Shown piece after piece: positions 40,936 to 49,459 of a stretch of DNA of 64,000 nt; positions within the stretch are counted from its first letter, which is position 1; the number at the start of each line of letters is the position of its first letter. A program made the position numbers and the translations under genes. The notes under the pieces were generated by a model that made no database searches, had not been told where the DNA came from, and saw nothing but the letters and a program-made list of their open reading frames with translations. The DNA is taken from assembly GCF_003944765.1 (NCBI RefSeq), contig NZ_RWIU01000002.1, positions 682,001 to 746,000 on the forward strand, given 5' to 3'. The stretch is from Hymenobacter perfusus. GTDB taxonomy: Bacteria > Bacteroidota > Bacteroidia > Cytophagales > Hymenobacteraceae.

Positions 40936-42288
40936 ATGTCCGCTCACCCCATTCAGCTTCTCCCGCTTAGCCAGTGCCTGCTGCAGTGGCACCTGAAAGT
41001 AGACGATTTGTGGCACCGTACGCCCCCCATTGAGGTGACCCGCACCATCACCCGGGGCACGCGGGCCGGCGTCACCGAGACGCTGCTGCGGCGCGGCAGC
41101 CGCGCCGTGTGCGACGGGGCCAAGGCCACGGGCGAGGAGCTGCTCAAGCAGTACCGGCGCAAGGTGGAGAAGATGCTCCTGCAGCCCTTTCTCTTTGGCC
41201 TGCTCGTGACTGACACGGGCGAGCTGACGCTGCCCAGCATCCTGGTGGACGCGCGCCAGCTCATGCAGAAGCGCAGCCTCACCGAGCGCACCATGCGCAA
41301 CCACCTCGCCCAGCTGCTGGCCGTGGGCTTTATCAGCCGCAAAAAGTGGCACGGCCGCCAGCGCAGCTTCGAGCTGTGGATACACCCCAGCTACGTGTGC
41401 AAAGCCCCCCAGAACGCCCCGCAAATGCCCGTAGCGCCCCTTTCTGAATTCACCACGGTAGCCGCTCAGTTATCCACAGACGGTACAAAATTTCCGGTTA
41501 TTAAGCTTCTGGAAGATCATAAAGAGCAGAAATTAGAAATCGGGCAATGTGGAGAAAATGCCTCCAGCGGTATTTCAAAAAGACCCTCTCAGGAAGCGGA
41601 GGCCAGCAACCAGGGGGGACGCGCCGTCCTGACGGCGAAACAGGGGCAGGGGGGCGGCGCGGCGGCCCCGGCGGCCCAAACCCCGCCGCCGGCCGGGCGG
41701 CCCGCCCCGCCCGAAATTCCGGCCAACTACCAGGCCTACGTCATCGAAGCGTGGCTGCTGGCCAAGGCCCTGCTTTACGCCGAGCAGCGGTTCTCGCCTG
41801 TGCAGGAGCAGCTGGCCCAACAGGCCATTCTGCGCGGGGTGTACCGCGGCTTCACCGATCAGTACTTCGATTTTGCGAAGTACCACAAGGGCGTGCTGCG
41901 CCGCATGGAGCTGGTAGAGAAGCACTTCACCCGCCACGCCGGCCGCTATTACGCCCCCATGCCCTGGGCCGAGATGGTAACGGGCCGCGGCTACTTCGAC
42001 TGGGAAAACGAGCGGGGCTTCAAGGGCACCCTCAAGTGGCTGGTGGCCGACCAGCGCGCCGAGCAGCTGGCCCGCGTGAACCGGGCGGTCAGTAAGCTCA
42101 TCGGCGAGCTGAAGCTGCGCCGCAAGATCGAGCTGGGAGAGAAAGTGCCGCTGCGCGTGCCCCGCCGCCTCGTGGAGCTGGATAACCGCCGCACCCTCTA
42201 CCACCAGCACATTGCCGCTCTGGAGCAGCTGGGCGGCACGCTGGCCACCGACAAATACCACAAGCTGGCAGAACCCCTGCTGCGCTAA
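40936..42288 (+). CDS. phage replication initiator-like protein
   Basis: A 450-residue protein. The N-terminal half contains a winged-helix region (ARQLMQKRSLTERTMRNHLAQLLAVGFISRKKWHGRQRSFELWI, about 98–153) of the type found in phage replication initiators. A low-complexity linker (about 165–265) follows, then a C-terminal helical domain (YVIEAWLLAKALLYAEQRFSP … YHKLAEPLLR). The linker is encoded by an AT-rich patch with a perfect DnaA box, the layout of lambda O-type initiators whose origin lies inside the gene. ATG at 40936. No helicase or helicase-loader gene is adjacent, so host DnaB would be recruited directly. Confidence 0.6.
   Translation: MSAHPIQLLPLSQCLLQWHLKVDDLWHRTPPIEVTRTITRGTRAGVTETLLRRGSRAVCDGAKATGEELLKQYRRKVEKMLLQPFLFGLLVTDTGELTLPSILVDARQLMQKRSLTERTMRNHLAQLLAVGFISRKKWHGRQRSFELWIHPSYVCKAPQNAPQMPVAPLSEFTTVAAQLSTDGTKFPVIKLLEDHKEQKLEIGQCGENASSGISKRPSQEAEASNQGGRAVLTAKQGQGGGAAAPAAQTPPPAGRPAPPEIPANYQAYVIEAWLLAKALLYAEQRFSPVQEQLAQQAILRGVYRGFTDQYFDFAKYHKGVLRRMELVEKHFTRHAGRYYAPMPWAEMVTGRGYFDWENERGFKGTLKWLVADQRAEQLARVNRAVSKLIGELKLRRKIELGEKVPLRVPRRLVELDNRRTLYHQHIAALEQLGGTLATDKYHKLAEPLLR
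41440..41595. other. candidate prophage replication origin
   Basis: A roughly 155-bp AT-rich patch inside a GC-rich gene, with a perfect DnaA box TTATCCACA at 41470–41478 followed by an A/T-rich stretch (ACAAAATTT, TTATTAAGC, AAATTAGAAATC). Position within the initiator gene resembles lambda ori. Confidence 0.5.
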
Positions 42289-42321
42289 CTACTTCACTTC
42301 CACTTTTCCAATTCCCCCCCC

Positions 42322-42600
42322 ATGGCCCAGTTCACCGAAGAGTACAAGCGGAATGCCCCCTTTAAGATGCGCGTCTACTTTACCCACGTCAAGCCGGGCT
42401 CCGCCGGCCAGTTTGATATGTACGGATTCTACACCTCCGGCCGCTACCAGGTAGCGGACCCCACTGGCTATGCCCTGAAGCAGCTCAAGCGGGAGGCCGA
42501 GGAAATGGGCGCTCGTATCGCCCGGGCCATTATTTACGACAACCAGGCCTCGGGCAAACCGGAGTACACCCGCCTGGAGAAAGGCGTCTGGACCCGCTGA
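42322..42600 (+). CDS. hypothetical early phage protein
   Basis: A 92-residue protein (MAQFTEEYKRNAPFKMRVYFTHVKPGSAGQFDMYGFYTSGRYQ … EAEEMGARIARAIIYDNQ…), beta-strand then helix. No family recognised. ATG at 42322; its stop overlaps the next start as TGATG. Confidence 0.6.
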   Translation: MAQFTEEYKRNAPFKMRVYFTHVKPGSAGQFDMYGFYTSGRYQVADPTGYALKQLKREAEEMGARIARAIIYDNQASGKPEYTRLEKGVWTR

Positions 42601-43004
42601 TGCTCGACCTCACCCACCTCTCCCAGCAAGTGCCCCTGTGGCCCGAGGAAGCCCGCGTGCTGCGGGCGGCGCTGGAGCACCACCTGGAGCACCTGAACGG
42701 CCGCAGTGCCCAGGGCCAGCTCACCCTGCTCGATGCGCTGGCGCTCCGGCCCCTCAGCCGCGTGCACCAGCAGCTCACCCGCATGCTCTGCGGCCTCTGG
42801 CCCCGCCACGAGCGTCGGCCCGGCCGGCCGCACAGGCAGCGCCGCTGGCGCCTGAGCTTCGAGGAGCTGCTGCTGCTCAACCGGCTCTACTCCGATGGTA
42901 CCCTGGCCGCTTGTCTCGAGGGCCCGCCCCGCGTGGAGTTGCTGCGCATTGGGGGGGAGATGCACCGGGCGGCCCAGAACCTGAGCTACTACTTCCGGCT
43001 GTGA
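42600..43004 (+). CDS. hypothetical early phage protein
   Basis: A 134-residue Arg/Leu-rich protein (LDLTHLSQQVPLWPEEARVLRAALEHHLEHL … RRWRLSFEELLLLNRLY …). ATG at 42600 overlaps the upstream stop by 1 nt, indicating coupling. Last gene of the early block. The section SFEELLLLNRLYSDGTLA could be a small HTH; uncertain. Confidence 0.55.
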   Translation: MLDLTHLSQQVPLWPEEARVLRAALEHHLEHLNGRSAQGQLTLLDALALRPLSRVHQQLTRMLCGLWPRHERRPGRPHRQRRWRLSFEELLLLNRLYSDGTLAACLEGPPRVELLRIGGEMHRAAQNLSYYFRL

Positions 43005-43198
43005 AACCGGCTGGAAAACGCGCCGCTGACGGGGTGCTGAAACAGGTAAATACGTGGTGTAGATCAGGTGGGATAGAAGATGAAAAATCAGGTAGTTATC
43101 TAGTGGTTGAACCTTTGCTTGAGGATTGGATATTAGGTATATTGTTCCCCTGCTAACACCCCCCGATTCCTGCTCCATGCTGCCCGCTTTCCTCCCCT

Positions 43199-43218
43199 CC
43201 GCGCCAGGCCTGGCGCGG
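43199..43218. promoter_or_regulatory. 20-bp perfect palindrome before the first late promoter
   Basis: CCGCGCCAGGCCTGGCGCGG, 9 bp upstream of the first late promoter. It could be the early-operon terminator stem or an operator. The preceding 43005–43190 stretch is AT-rich and empty. Confidence 0.5.
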
Positions 43219-43227
43219 GGGCTGAAG

Positions 43228-43261
43228 TCCTTTATCCTGCTGCCAGCGGTCGGTAGTTTTG
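43228..43261 (+). promoter_or_regulatory. late promoter 1
   Basis: TCCTTTAT (43228–43235), 18 nt, TAGTTTTG (43254–43261). Unlike the other four it has the host-type TA at the start of the -7 element. ATG of the next gene is 20 nt downstream. Confidence 0.65.
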
Positions 43262-43280
43262 ATCTATTCTAAGCCCCTGT

Positions 43281-43928
43281 ATGCCGCAACTCCTCGCTTT
43301 TCCGGTTAAGCCTCACGTGCTGAAGTATCTGAACACGCACCTGGGGCATGACACCTACGTGCTCAGCAACGCCGACCGCTTCGGCAAGATGCTCTACCAC
43401 CTGCTGCGCCGCCAGGTGAAGGGCAAGCTCCACCACGCCGGCAGCCGCGAGGACTGCACCCGGGTGCTGCAGCTGGACATGCGCAACTTTCCGGTGCACC
43501 AGTACGGGCTGAAGGAGTTCACCGACTACACCATCTTCCAGTTCAACGACTTCGTGGATGAGATTCTGCGCGAGGAGCTGTATTTGTGGGTGCGCCAGTT
43601 CGTGAACCGCACCACGACTATCCGCGAGGTGATTCTGGATTTCATGGGGGCCTACGACCTGCGCGAGGAGGACGTGCAGTACGAGACCCTGCGCAAGGGC
43701 GTGCAGCGCAACTGCAACCTTAAGGAGCTGAAAAAAAGACGGCCCAAATCGGTAGTCAAAATGTCCCAAAAAACGGGCGGTTTGTCGCGTAAAACGGGTG
43801 AATTGTCCCAAAAAACGGATGATTTGTCCCGCGCCGGCCAGCACCGTGCTGTTCGTCAGGAACTTACGCAGCTGCCCGGCAGCCTCACCGACTTCATTCG
43901 GCAGCATCATGGAGCCGGGGTACAGTAA
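43281..43928 (+). CDS. phage protein, candidate late regulator
   Basis: A 215-residue protein: a globular N-terminal part (PQLLAFPVKPHVLKYLNTHLGHDTYVLSN … FTDYTIFQFNDFVDEILREELYLWVRQFV … TIREVILDFMGAYDLREEDVQYETLRKGVQR) and a basic C-terminus with three 7-residue repeats (SQKTGGL, SRKTGEL, SQKTDDL). No enzyme motif. It is the first gene behind late promoter 1, the only one with a host-like -7, so a role in activating later promoters is conceivable; this is inference. ATG at 43281. It overlaps the next gene by 20 nt. Confidence 0.65.
   Translation: MPQLLAFPVKPHVLKYLNTHLGHDTYVLSNADRFGKMLYHLLRRQVKGKLHHAGSREDCTRVLQLDMRNFPVHQYGLKEFTDYTIFQFNDFVDEILREELYLWVRQFVNRTTTIREVILDFMGAYDLREEDVQYETLRKGVQRNCNLKELKKRRPKSVVKMSQKTGGLSRKTGELSQKTDDLSRAGQHRAVRQELTQLPGSLTDFIRQHHGAGVQ
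43762..43831 (+). repeat. three 21-nt in-frame repeats
   Basis: Units at 43762–43782, 43783–43803 and 43804–43824, each TGTCCCAAAAAACGG-like, plus a partial fourth. Each encodes seven residues of the protein at 43281. Confidence 0.85.
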
Positions 43929-45201
43929 CCTGCGGCCCGAGCCGGGCGAGGCCAACCTGGGCGGGCTGGAGCTGTTCTGGTACACCGATGCCCGCAACCT
44001 GCTGGGCTTCCCCGAGCGGGGCCAGCTCACGCTCGATATGCTCCCGCTCGTAGAAGGCGCCTGCTGGTACCGGCTGGTGCCCACCCGGGGCACGGCCGAC
44101 TACGACCAGAAGCCCAAACCCAACGGCCGCCACGGCGACACGTTCACCCAGCTGCTCAAGGGTGTGCTGCCCCGCCACACGCCGGGCCTTTCGGAGGCCC
44201 TGGAGCGGCTGCAGGGCGGCCGGTTCGTGGTGCTCTACCGCGACCTGAACGAGCAGGTGCAGCTGGTGGGTACGCCCGCGTTTCCGCTGGAGTGGCAGGA
44301 CAGCTACACCACCGGCTCGCAGAGCAGCCGCAACGGCTTCGCTTTCCAGTTCGCGGGCGAAACCCTGCGCCGGGCGCGGCCTTTCCTGGGCTCTTGGCTG
44401 GTAGCCGATGGGGAGCTGACCTACGAGGAGCCCGGCACCGGTGGCCCGCTGCCGGGCGGCGGCGGCGGCAGTGGCGGCGGGGGCGGCACCAACCGCCTGC
44501 TCACGTTCATGGCCAGCAACACGGTAGGCAATGTGCAGGCCGGCGAGCAGGTGACCGTCATGGACGATGAAACCGGCCAGACCACGCAGGAGATGCTGAC
44601 CAAGGATTCCCCGGTTCAGGCCACCATGCAGGCCAGCAACCCGGTGCGCCAGTTCGGGGCCGCCGCCGGCGTCACGCTCAGCTACTCGGTGACGGAAGGC
44701 ACGCACCCCATCACGTCGGTGCTCGTCAACGGCCAGGCCCAGACCTATTCCGATGGTAGCCCGCGCCTGGACGGCTCGGTGAGCACCGCCACGGCCCCGA
44801 ATGCCGACGCCACCTTCGCGCTACTGGCCACCGATGCCTCGGGGGCCACCGCGCAGGCCTCGGCCTCGGTGCGCTACCAGCACCGGCGGTTCTGGGGCGG
44901 GATGGTGCAGGACCCTTTTGGGCTGGACGATGTGCAGCTGAGCGCCGTGCTGCGCACGCTGAGTCAGGAGTTCAGCGCCGGGCGGGGCCAGGATTTCAGC
45001 CTCGCGCTGTCCGACCAGTTCGTGGTGGTGGCCCGGCCGGCCGCCCAGGGCGCGGGCGCCTTCGTGGTGAACGGGCTGGCCAACAACGCCTTCCAGACCC
45101 GCACCTTCCTTTTCACGAATTCAGACGGCTTTACCGAGTCGTTCGTGGTGGAGCGCAGCGCTTCGCCCGACACCGGCAGCTTCAACATCAGCATCCGCTA
45201 A
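43909..45201 (+). CDS. phage fiber/baseplate protein 1
   Basis: A 430-residue protein: N-terminal domain (about 1–165, NLGGLELFWYTDARNLLGFPERGQL), a Gly-rich hinge (GGGGGSGGGGG), a cadherin/Ig-like beta module (about 215–320), and a C-terminal 100-residue module (HRRFWGGMVQDPFG … FVVNGLANNAFQTRTFLFTNSDGFTESFVVE…) shared with the next protein. Tail fiber or receptor-binding function is inferred from repeats and module sharing. ATG at 43909, within the end of the previous gene. Confidence 0.65.
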   Translation: MEPGYSNLRPEPGEANLGGLELFWYTDARNLLGFPERGQLTLDMLPLVEGACWYRLVPTRGTADYDQKPKPNGRHGDTFTQLLKGVLPRHTPGLSEALERLQGGRFVVLYRDLNEQVQLVGTPAFPLEWQDSYTTGSQSSRNGFAFQFAGETLRRARPFLGSWLVADGELTYEEPGTGGPLPGGGGGSGGGGGTNRLLTFMASNTVGNVQAGEQVTVMDDETGQTTQEMLTKDSPVQATMQASNPVRQFGAAAGVTLSYSVTEGTHPITSVLVNGQAQTYSDGSPRLDGSVSTATAPNADATFALLATDASGATAQASASVRYQHRRFWGGMVQDPFGLDDVQLSAVLRTLSQEFSAGRGQDFSLALSDQFVVVARPAAQGAGAFVVNGLANNAFQTRTFLFTNSDGFTESFVVERSASPDTGSFNISIR

Positions 45202-45203
45202 TC

Positions 45204-46484
45204 ATGCATCCACTCGGTACCACAGTACTGGACGCGGTAACCACCGCCTCCGACAACGGCAAAAACTCCACCTGGGCCCAGCAAAGCACCTGGGACAAAC
45301 CGGTGCGCGACCTCTCGGAGCGCGACGCGCTGAAAGTGGCCCCCGACCGCGCCCTGAACGCCTACGGCAACGGCTCGGGCCTGCGCACGGTGAACATGAC
45401 CGTCACGCTGCTCAGCGGCGTGCGCTACCAGCTGCGCATTCCAAACTTCGGCCTGCTGGTAACGGCCGCCGACAAAGTCAACGCCCTGGCCGACAACGCC
45501 AACTGGGTATTGGTGCAGGACGGCGACCCGGCCGCCGCCGTGGCCATCCTGCGCGACGGCGTGCCGGCCATCGGTGATACGCTCAAGAAGCTGCACCTGC
45601 GCCTAGCCACGGCCGAGGCCCTCATCGGCAACGAGGCCGGCGACGGCAATACGCTGGTCGATACCATCCGAGAGCTGCTGGCCGTGTTCGAGCAGTACCC
45701 CGAGGGCGTGAACATGCAGATGCTGCTCAACGACATCGAGGACCGGCTGGCGGCCCTGGAAGCTCAGCCGGCCGGCGACGGCGGGCCTTTCACGGTGGCC
45801 GGCATTACCGAGCAGATTGCCGGTTTTGCGGGCGTGAGCGACTTTACGGGCAACAATGAGCAGTTCTGGAATAAGCTGCTGGTCAAATCCTACGCGCCCA
45901 CCACGAGCCTCTCGGCCGACAACCCGCTCCGCCAGAAAGGGGCCAGCACGGCCGTGACGCTCAACTACTCGGTGGGCCGGCGCACCAATACCGTGGCCTC
46001 GGTGGTGGTGGCCGGCCAGGCGCAGCTTAACCCCGACGGCTCGGCCAAGTTGGCCGGCACGGTAGGAGCCAACACGGCCCCCAACACCAACACCGACTTC
46101 TCCGTGACAGCCACCGACGCAGGCAACCTCAGCAGCAGCTCCACCACCTCTGTGCGCTACACCAGCAAGCGGTTCTGGGGTGGATTCGGCACTGACCCGG
46201 CCACCATGTCGAACATCGAGCTGTCGGCCGCGCTGCGGGCGCTGGCCGGCCAGGAGCTGGAGGCCTCGCGCCAGCAGACCCGGAGCACCACGCTGGGCAA
46301 CCAGTACCCGGTATTTGCCTGGGTGGCCACCGCCGGCAACGGCAGCTACACCGTCAACGGCCTGCCCAACAATGCGTTTCAGGGCCGCACATTCCCGTTT
46401 ACGAACTCCGATGGCTTCACCGAGGACTACCGGATTGAGTGGGGCAGCAAGGACACGGGCACCTTCACCATTGGCGTCAACTAG
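45204..46484 (+). CDS. phage fiber protein 2
   Basis: A 426-residue protein combining an N-terminal module (about 1–100, HPLGTTVLDAVTTASDNGKNSTWAQ … NAYGNGSGLRTVNMTV) shared with the next gene, a coiled linker (TIRELLAVFEQYPEGVNMQMLLNDIEDRLAALE), an Ig-like module, and the same C-terminal module as protein 1 (SKRFWGGFGTDPATM … VNGLPNNAFQGRTFPFTNSDGFTEDY). ATG at 45204, 2 nt after the previous stop. Confidence 0.65.
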   Translation: MHPLGTTVLDAVTTASDNGKNSTWAQQSTWDKPVRDLSERDALKVAPDRALNAYGNGSGLRTVNMTVTLLSGVRYQLRIPNFGLLVTAADKVNALADNANWVLVQDGDPAAAVAILRDGVPAIGDTLKKLHLRLATAEALIGNEAGDGNTLVDTIRELLAVFEQYPEGVNMQMLLNDIEDRLAALEAQPAGDGGPFTVAGITEQIAGFAGVSDFTGNNEQFWNKLLVKSYAPTTSLSADNPLRQKGASTAVTLNYSVGRRTNTVASVVVAGQAQLNPDGSAKLAGTVGANTAPNTNTDFSVTATDAGNLSSSSTTSVRYTSKRFWGGFGTDPATMSNIELSAALRALAGQELEASRQQTRSTTLGNQYPVFAWVATAGNGSYTVNGLPNNAFQGRTFPFTNSDGFTEDYRIEWGSKDTGTFTIGVN

Positions 46485-47309
46485 ATGAACCAGCACGCCC
46501 ACCCGGCCGGCACCCAGGTGCTCGACGCGCTGACCACCGGGGCGGCGAACGGCAGGAATACGCACTACGCGCAGCTGGGCAACTGGGGCCGGGGGGTGGA
46601 TACGCTCTCTGAACTCTACGCCATCCTGGTGGCCCCGGACGCGCAGCTGAATGCCTACGGCGACGGCTCCGGCCAGCGCACCAACGGCATGACGGTGCTC
46701 GTGCGCGAGGGTGCGCCGGAGCAGTGGTACGAGATGCGCCTGCAGGTGGCCGGCTTCGAGCAGCTCAGCCCGGCCGCCCGGGTGGCCGCCCTGGCCGATA
46801 ACAGCAACTGGCAGCGGCTGCCGGCCGCTGCCTCGGTGCCAGGAGGTAGCACCGGCAGTGCCGGCAAGGGCACGAAAATCACCTTTCCCGGCCGTTACTC
46901 GGTCCAGAACCGCGTGCATGAGCTGCCCGCCGGTACCCGTTCCCTCGATGTAAAGACGGCCGCCGGCCGGGAGCTGGAGCCTGAGGTAGACTTCGTCCTG
47001 GATCTGGTGGCCACGCCGCCCACCGTGACCATCACGGCTCCGCTGGCGCAACTGGAGGGCGTGCGGCTCTGGGGCTACACCTACCTCACCAGTACCCGCA
47101 CCAAAGTGGTGCTGGGCCTCTACGACGCCGACCATACCACGTTCACGCTGGCCGTGGGCGTGCGCGACGTGGCGGTGTTTTTCGGCAGCGGCCTGGCCCT
47201 GGAGCCGGATGAGGATTACACCTACGATGCCGGCACCTGCCTGCTTACTATCACCGCCAGCCTGGCGCACTACTCTGGCCGCCGGGTGTGGCTCTGGGCT
47301 TACAATTAA
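46485..47309 (+). CDS. phage fiber protein 3
   Basis: A 274-residue protein whose first 110 residues (HPAGTQVLDALTTGAANGRNTHYAQ … LNAYGDGSGQRTNGMTVLV … ALADNSNWQRL) match the N-terminal module of fiber protein 2, joined to a different C-terminal beta domain (YSVQNRVHELPAGTRSLDV … DEDYTYDAGTCLLTITASLAHYSGRRVWLWAYN). ATG directly follows the previous stop. Confidence 0.65.
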   Translation: MNQHAHPAGTQVLDALTTGAANGRNTHYAQLGNWGRGVDTLSELYAILVAPDAQLNAYGDGSGQRTNGMTVLVREGAPEQWYEMRLQVAGFEQLSPAARVAALADNSNWQRLPAAASVPGGSTGSAGKGTKITFPGRYSVQNRVHELPAGTRSLDVKTAAGRELEPEVDFVLDLVATPPTVTITAPLAQLEGVRLWGYTYLTSTRTKVVLGLYDADHTTFTLAVGVRDVAVFFGSGLALEPDEDYTYDAGTCLLTITASLAHYSGRRVWLWAYN

Positions 47310-47312
47310 CCG

Positions 47313-48680
47313 ATGGACGCACTGGAAATAAAGGAAATCAGCGGGTTACGCGCTGAACTGGATCAACGGGCCACCACGCAGTACGTGGACGGCTCCGACC
47401 GGGCGCTGCAGCTGCAACTCGACCAGGTGGAGAGTGACCTGGTGGATCTGGAAAATGAAGTCGTCGTACACGAAACCCGCCTGGATGTGCTGGAGGCCCG
47501 GCCGGTCGAGGACTCGGCCGCCGACCGAGCCCGCGCCAACCACACCGGCACCCAGCTGGTCGCTACTCTTTCTGACTTCACCCCGGCGACCACGGCCCTG
47601 ATTGATACCGCCCTGGCCCCCATCCGCGCCCTCATCGGTGCGGAAGCAGGGGATGCCGATGCGTTTATCAATACCATCCGGGAGGTGCTGAGCGTGTTTG
47701 CCTCCTCTCCGGAGGGCTTCGATATCCTAACCGCGCTGGCCGGCAAGCAGGCGGTGCTGCCGGCCCATGTAGCGGCTGCGCTGGCCGCTTCCAATGCCCC
47801 CTCGGCGGCCAACCCGTTTGCCACCATTGCCGACACGAGCGAGGGGCGCTTTCGCGGCGTGTTCGATCCGGACCGCGTGTACCTCGTGAACGATTTGGTG
47901 CTGCACCGCAACGCGCTATGCTCGGCCTCATTCCGGCACGAGGCCGACCCGACGCCTGGCCACTACCCGGGCGAAGAAACTGACCTGAACAATCCGTATT
48001 GGTTTGTTCTCCTTGAAGGCTACGACCCGCAAGCAGGGCAGGCGGCTGACTGGCAGTTCGCGGTATCGCTGGACGGTACGTTCAACGGCCTCTACGACAG
48101 CCTCTACAGCACCGACAACCGTTACTTCGACCTGCGTTACGCGGCCGGCAGCGGGCTGATTGAAAACACCTCCCACAACCGCCAGCTGCCTGGCGCGCCG
48201 GAAGAACCCGTGCCGGCTGGCTACACCATCTACGTGCGGGTACCGGCCGGCTTTCGGCCCGTGTCGCTGGTGGCGCAGGACTACAGCGACACGGATTTCA
48301 GCAGCGGCATCGGCACCGAGGACGGAGAACTTCTGCTGGTGGCCGGCGATGTGGTGCAACTCATTCACCGGCAGGCCGGGTTCTGGGAAGTAGGCCTGTG
48401 TAGTGGGCCGTCGTTCAGCGGCTCGGGTGGGCCGGAATTCCCACCCCTCACGGCCGCTGAACTCGACGCCGACAAGCAGGACTGGGCCGGCCTGGGCCTG
48501 CGGGCTGCGGTGCTGCGGCTCATCAACGAAGGGGCCGGTGGGGGCGGTGGCACCGTGGACCCGCCAGCTGATCCGCCGGCCGCCGCACCGACCAACCTGG
48601 CCGTGGACCCGGGCCGCAATGCGTCCTTCACACCGGCCGCCGGGACCACGGCCACCGATTACGAATACCAATTCTCCTAA
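47313..48680 (+). CDS. phage fiber protein 4 with coiled coil
   Basis: A 455-residue protein: N-terminal trimeric-fiber-like coiled coil (about 20–65, LQLQLDQVESDLVDLENEVVVHETRLDVLEAR), the NTIREVLSVFASSPEGFDIL linker also seen in fiber protein 2, carbohydrate-binding-like beta modules (FDPDRVYLVNDLVLHRNALC …), a Gly-rich hinge and the first half of a fibronectin III domain (PTNLAVDPGRNASFTPAAG … DYEYQFS-stop). The second half seems to start the next gene, so the pair may be one interrupted protein. Confidence 0.65.
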   Translation: MDALEIKEISGLRAELDQRATTQYVDGSDRALQLQLDQVESDLVDLENEVVVHETRLDVLEARPVEDSAADRARANHTGTQLVATLSDFTPATTALIDTALAPIRALIGAEAGDADAFINTIREVLSVFASSPEGFDILTALAGKQAVLPAHVAAALAASNAPSAANPFATIADTSEGRFRGVFDPDRVYLVNDLVLHRNALCSASFRHEADPTPGHYPGEETDLNNPYWFVLLEGYDPQAGQAADWQFAVSLDGTFNGLYDSLYSTDNRYFDLRYAAGSGLIENTSHNRQLPGAPEEPVPAGYTIYVRVPAGFRPVSLVAQDYSDTDFSSGIGTEDGELLLVAGDVVQLIHRQAGFWEVGLCSGPSFSGSGGPEFPPLTAAELDADKQDWAGLGLRAAVLRLINEGAGGGGGTVDPPADPPAAAPTNLAVDPGRNASFTPAAGTTATDYEYQFS

Positions 48681-48682
48681 GC

Positions 48683-49240
48683 ATGGCCTACCAGAATCTC
48701 CCGAGTCCGTCCGTCGTGAACGGCAAGATCAGTTTCGTGGTGCCCGGCACGACCGGCGGCGTGCTCTCCGTGCGCCGCCGGGCCGTGGGCACCGGTGTAC
48801 CAGGCGAAGCGGCCGTGGTGGCCGTGGCCGCCGCCGCGCCGCAGCTGCTCATCGACCCGACTTTCCAGGTACCGTTCACGGGCAATGAAACCACCGGCTG
48901 GGTGTCTGATGCGGAAGTGCAGCGTCTCGGCGCGGGGCAGGTCCGCTTCAATGGCCCGGAAACGCGGTTTCTGTTCCAGCGCATTTCCATGCTGGCCGGC
49001 CGGCGCTACTACGTGCGGGTGGACATCAGCAGCTACACCAGTGGCGGTTTGGACGTGGGCATCGTGGGCTTCAACAACGACATGGATGGTCTGAACCCGG
49101 TGCGGCAGATGCAGAGCACCGGCACCTTCACCTCCATCATTACCACCAGCATCAACCGCGAAAACCGCTTTTACCTGGTCACGAATGCCAACACCAACCT
49201 GGTGGTTTCGCGCTTCAGCCTCCAACTCCTCGACGACTAA
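48683..49240 (+). CDS. phage fiber tip-like protein
   Basis: A 185-residue protein. Residues 1–50 (AYQNLPSPSVVNGKISFVVPG … SVRRRAVG … AAVVAVAA) look like the second half of the fibronectin III domain begun at the end of the preceding gene. Residues 52–185 form a jelly-roll, carbohydrate-binding-like module (LLIDPTFQVPFTGNETTGWV … YYVRVDISSYTSGGLDVGIVGF … VVSRFSLQLLDD). ATG at 48683, 2 nt after the previous stop and in another frame. Confidence 0.6.
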   Translation: MAYQNLPSPSVVNGKISFVVPGTTGGVLSVRRRAVGTGVPGEAAVVAVAAAAPQLLIDPTFQVPFTGNETTGWVSDAEVQRLGAGQVRFNGPETRFLFQRISMLAGRRYYVRVDISSYTSGGLDVGIVGFNNDMDGLNPVRQMQSTGTFTSIITTSINRENRFYLVTNANTNLVVSRFSLQLLDD

Positions 49241-49243
49241 CTC

Positions 49244-49456
49244 ATGGACCGTTACTACTGCTCCCCCGTACTCAACGCCCGCAACCTGTGGGATGTGCCG
49301 GTCCGTGAAAACGACCAAAACGGCGCGCTGCTGGACACTGAGCCGGACTTTCCCACCAAAGACGCGGCCGTGGGCTGGGTGCTGACCCAGCGGTGGCCCG
49401 ACACCTCCGGCGTGAGTCTGCGCGTCAGGCCCGCCCCGGCCAGCGAAGCCGCCTAG
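49244..49456 (+). CDS. small phage protein
   Basis: A 70-residue protein (MDRYYCSPVLNARNLWDVPVRENDQNGALLDTEPDFPTKDAAVGWVLTQRW…) with no recognised domain. ATG at 49244, 3 nt after the previous stop. Last gene of the fiber block, followed by a terminator. Confidence 0.6.
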   Translation: MDRYYCSPVLNARNLWDVPVRENDQNGALLDTEPDFPTKDAAVGWVLTQRWPDTSGVSLRVRPAPASEAA

Positions 49457-49459
49457 CCA

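Noticed and set aside
43762..43831. CRISPR-like or iteron repeat
   Set aside because: Units are contiguous, 21 nt long and in frame, so they are protein repeats.
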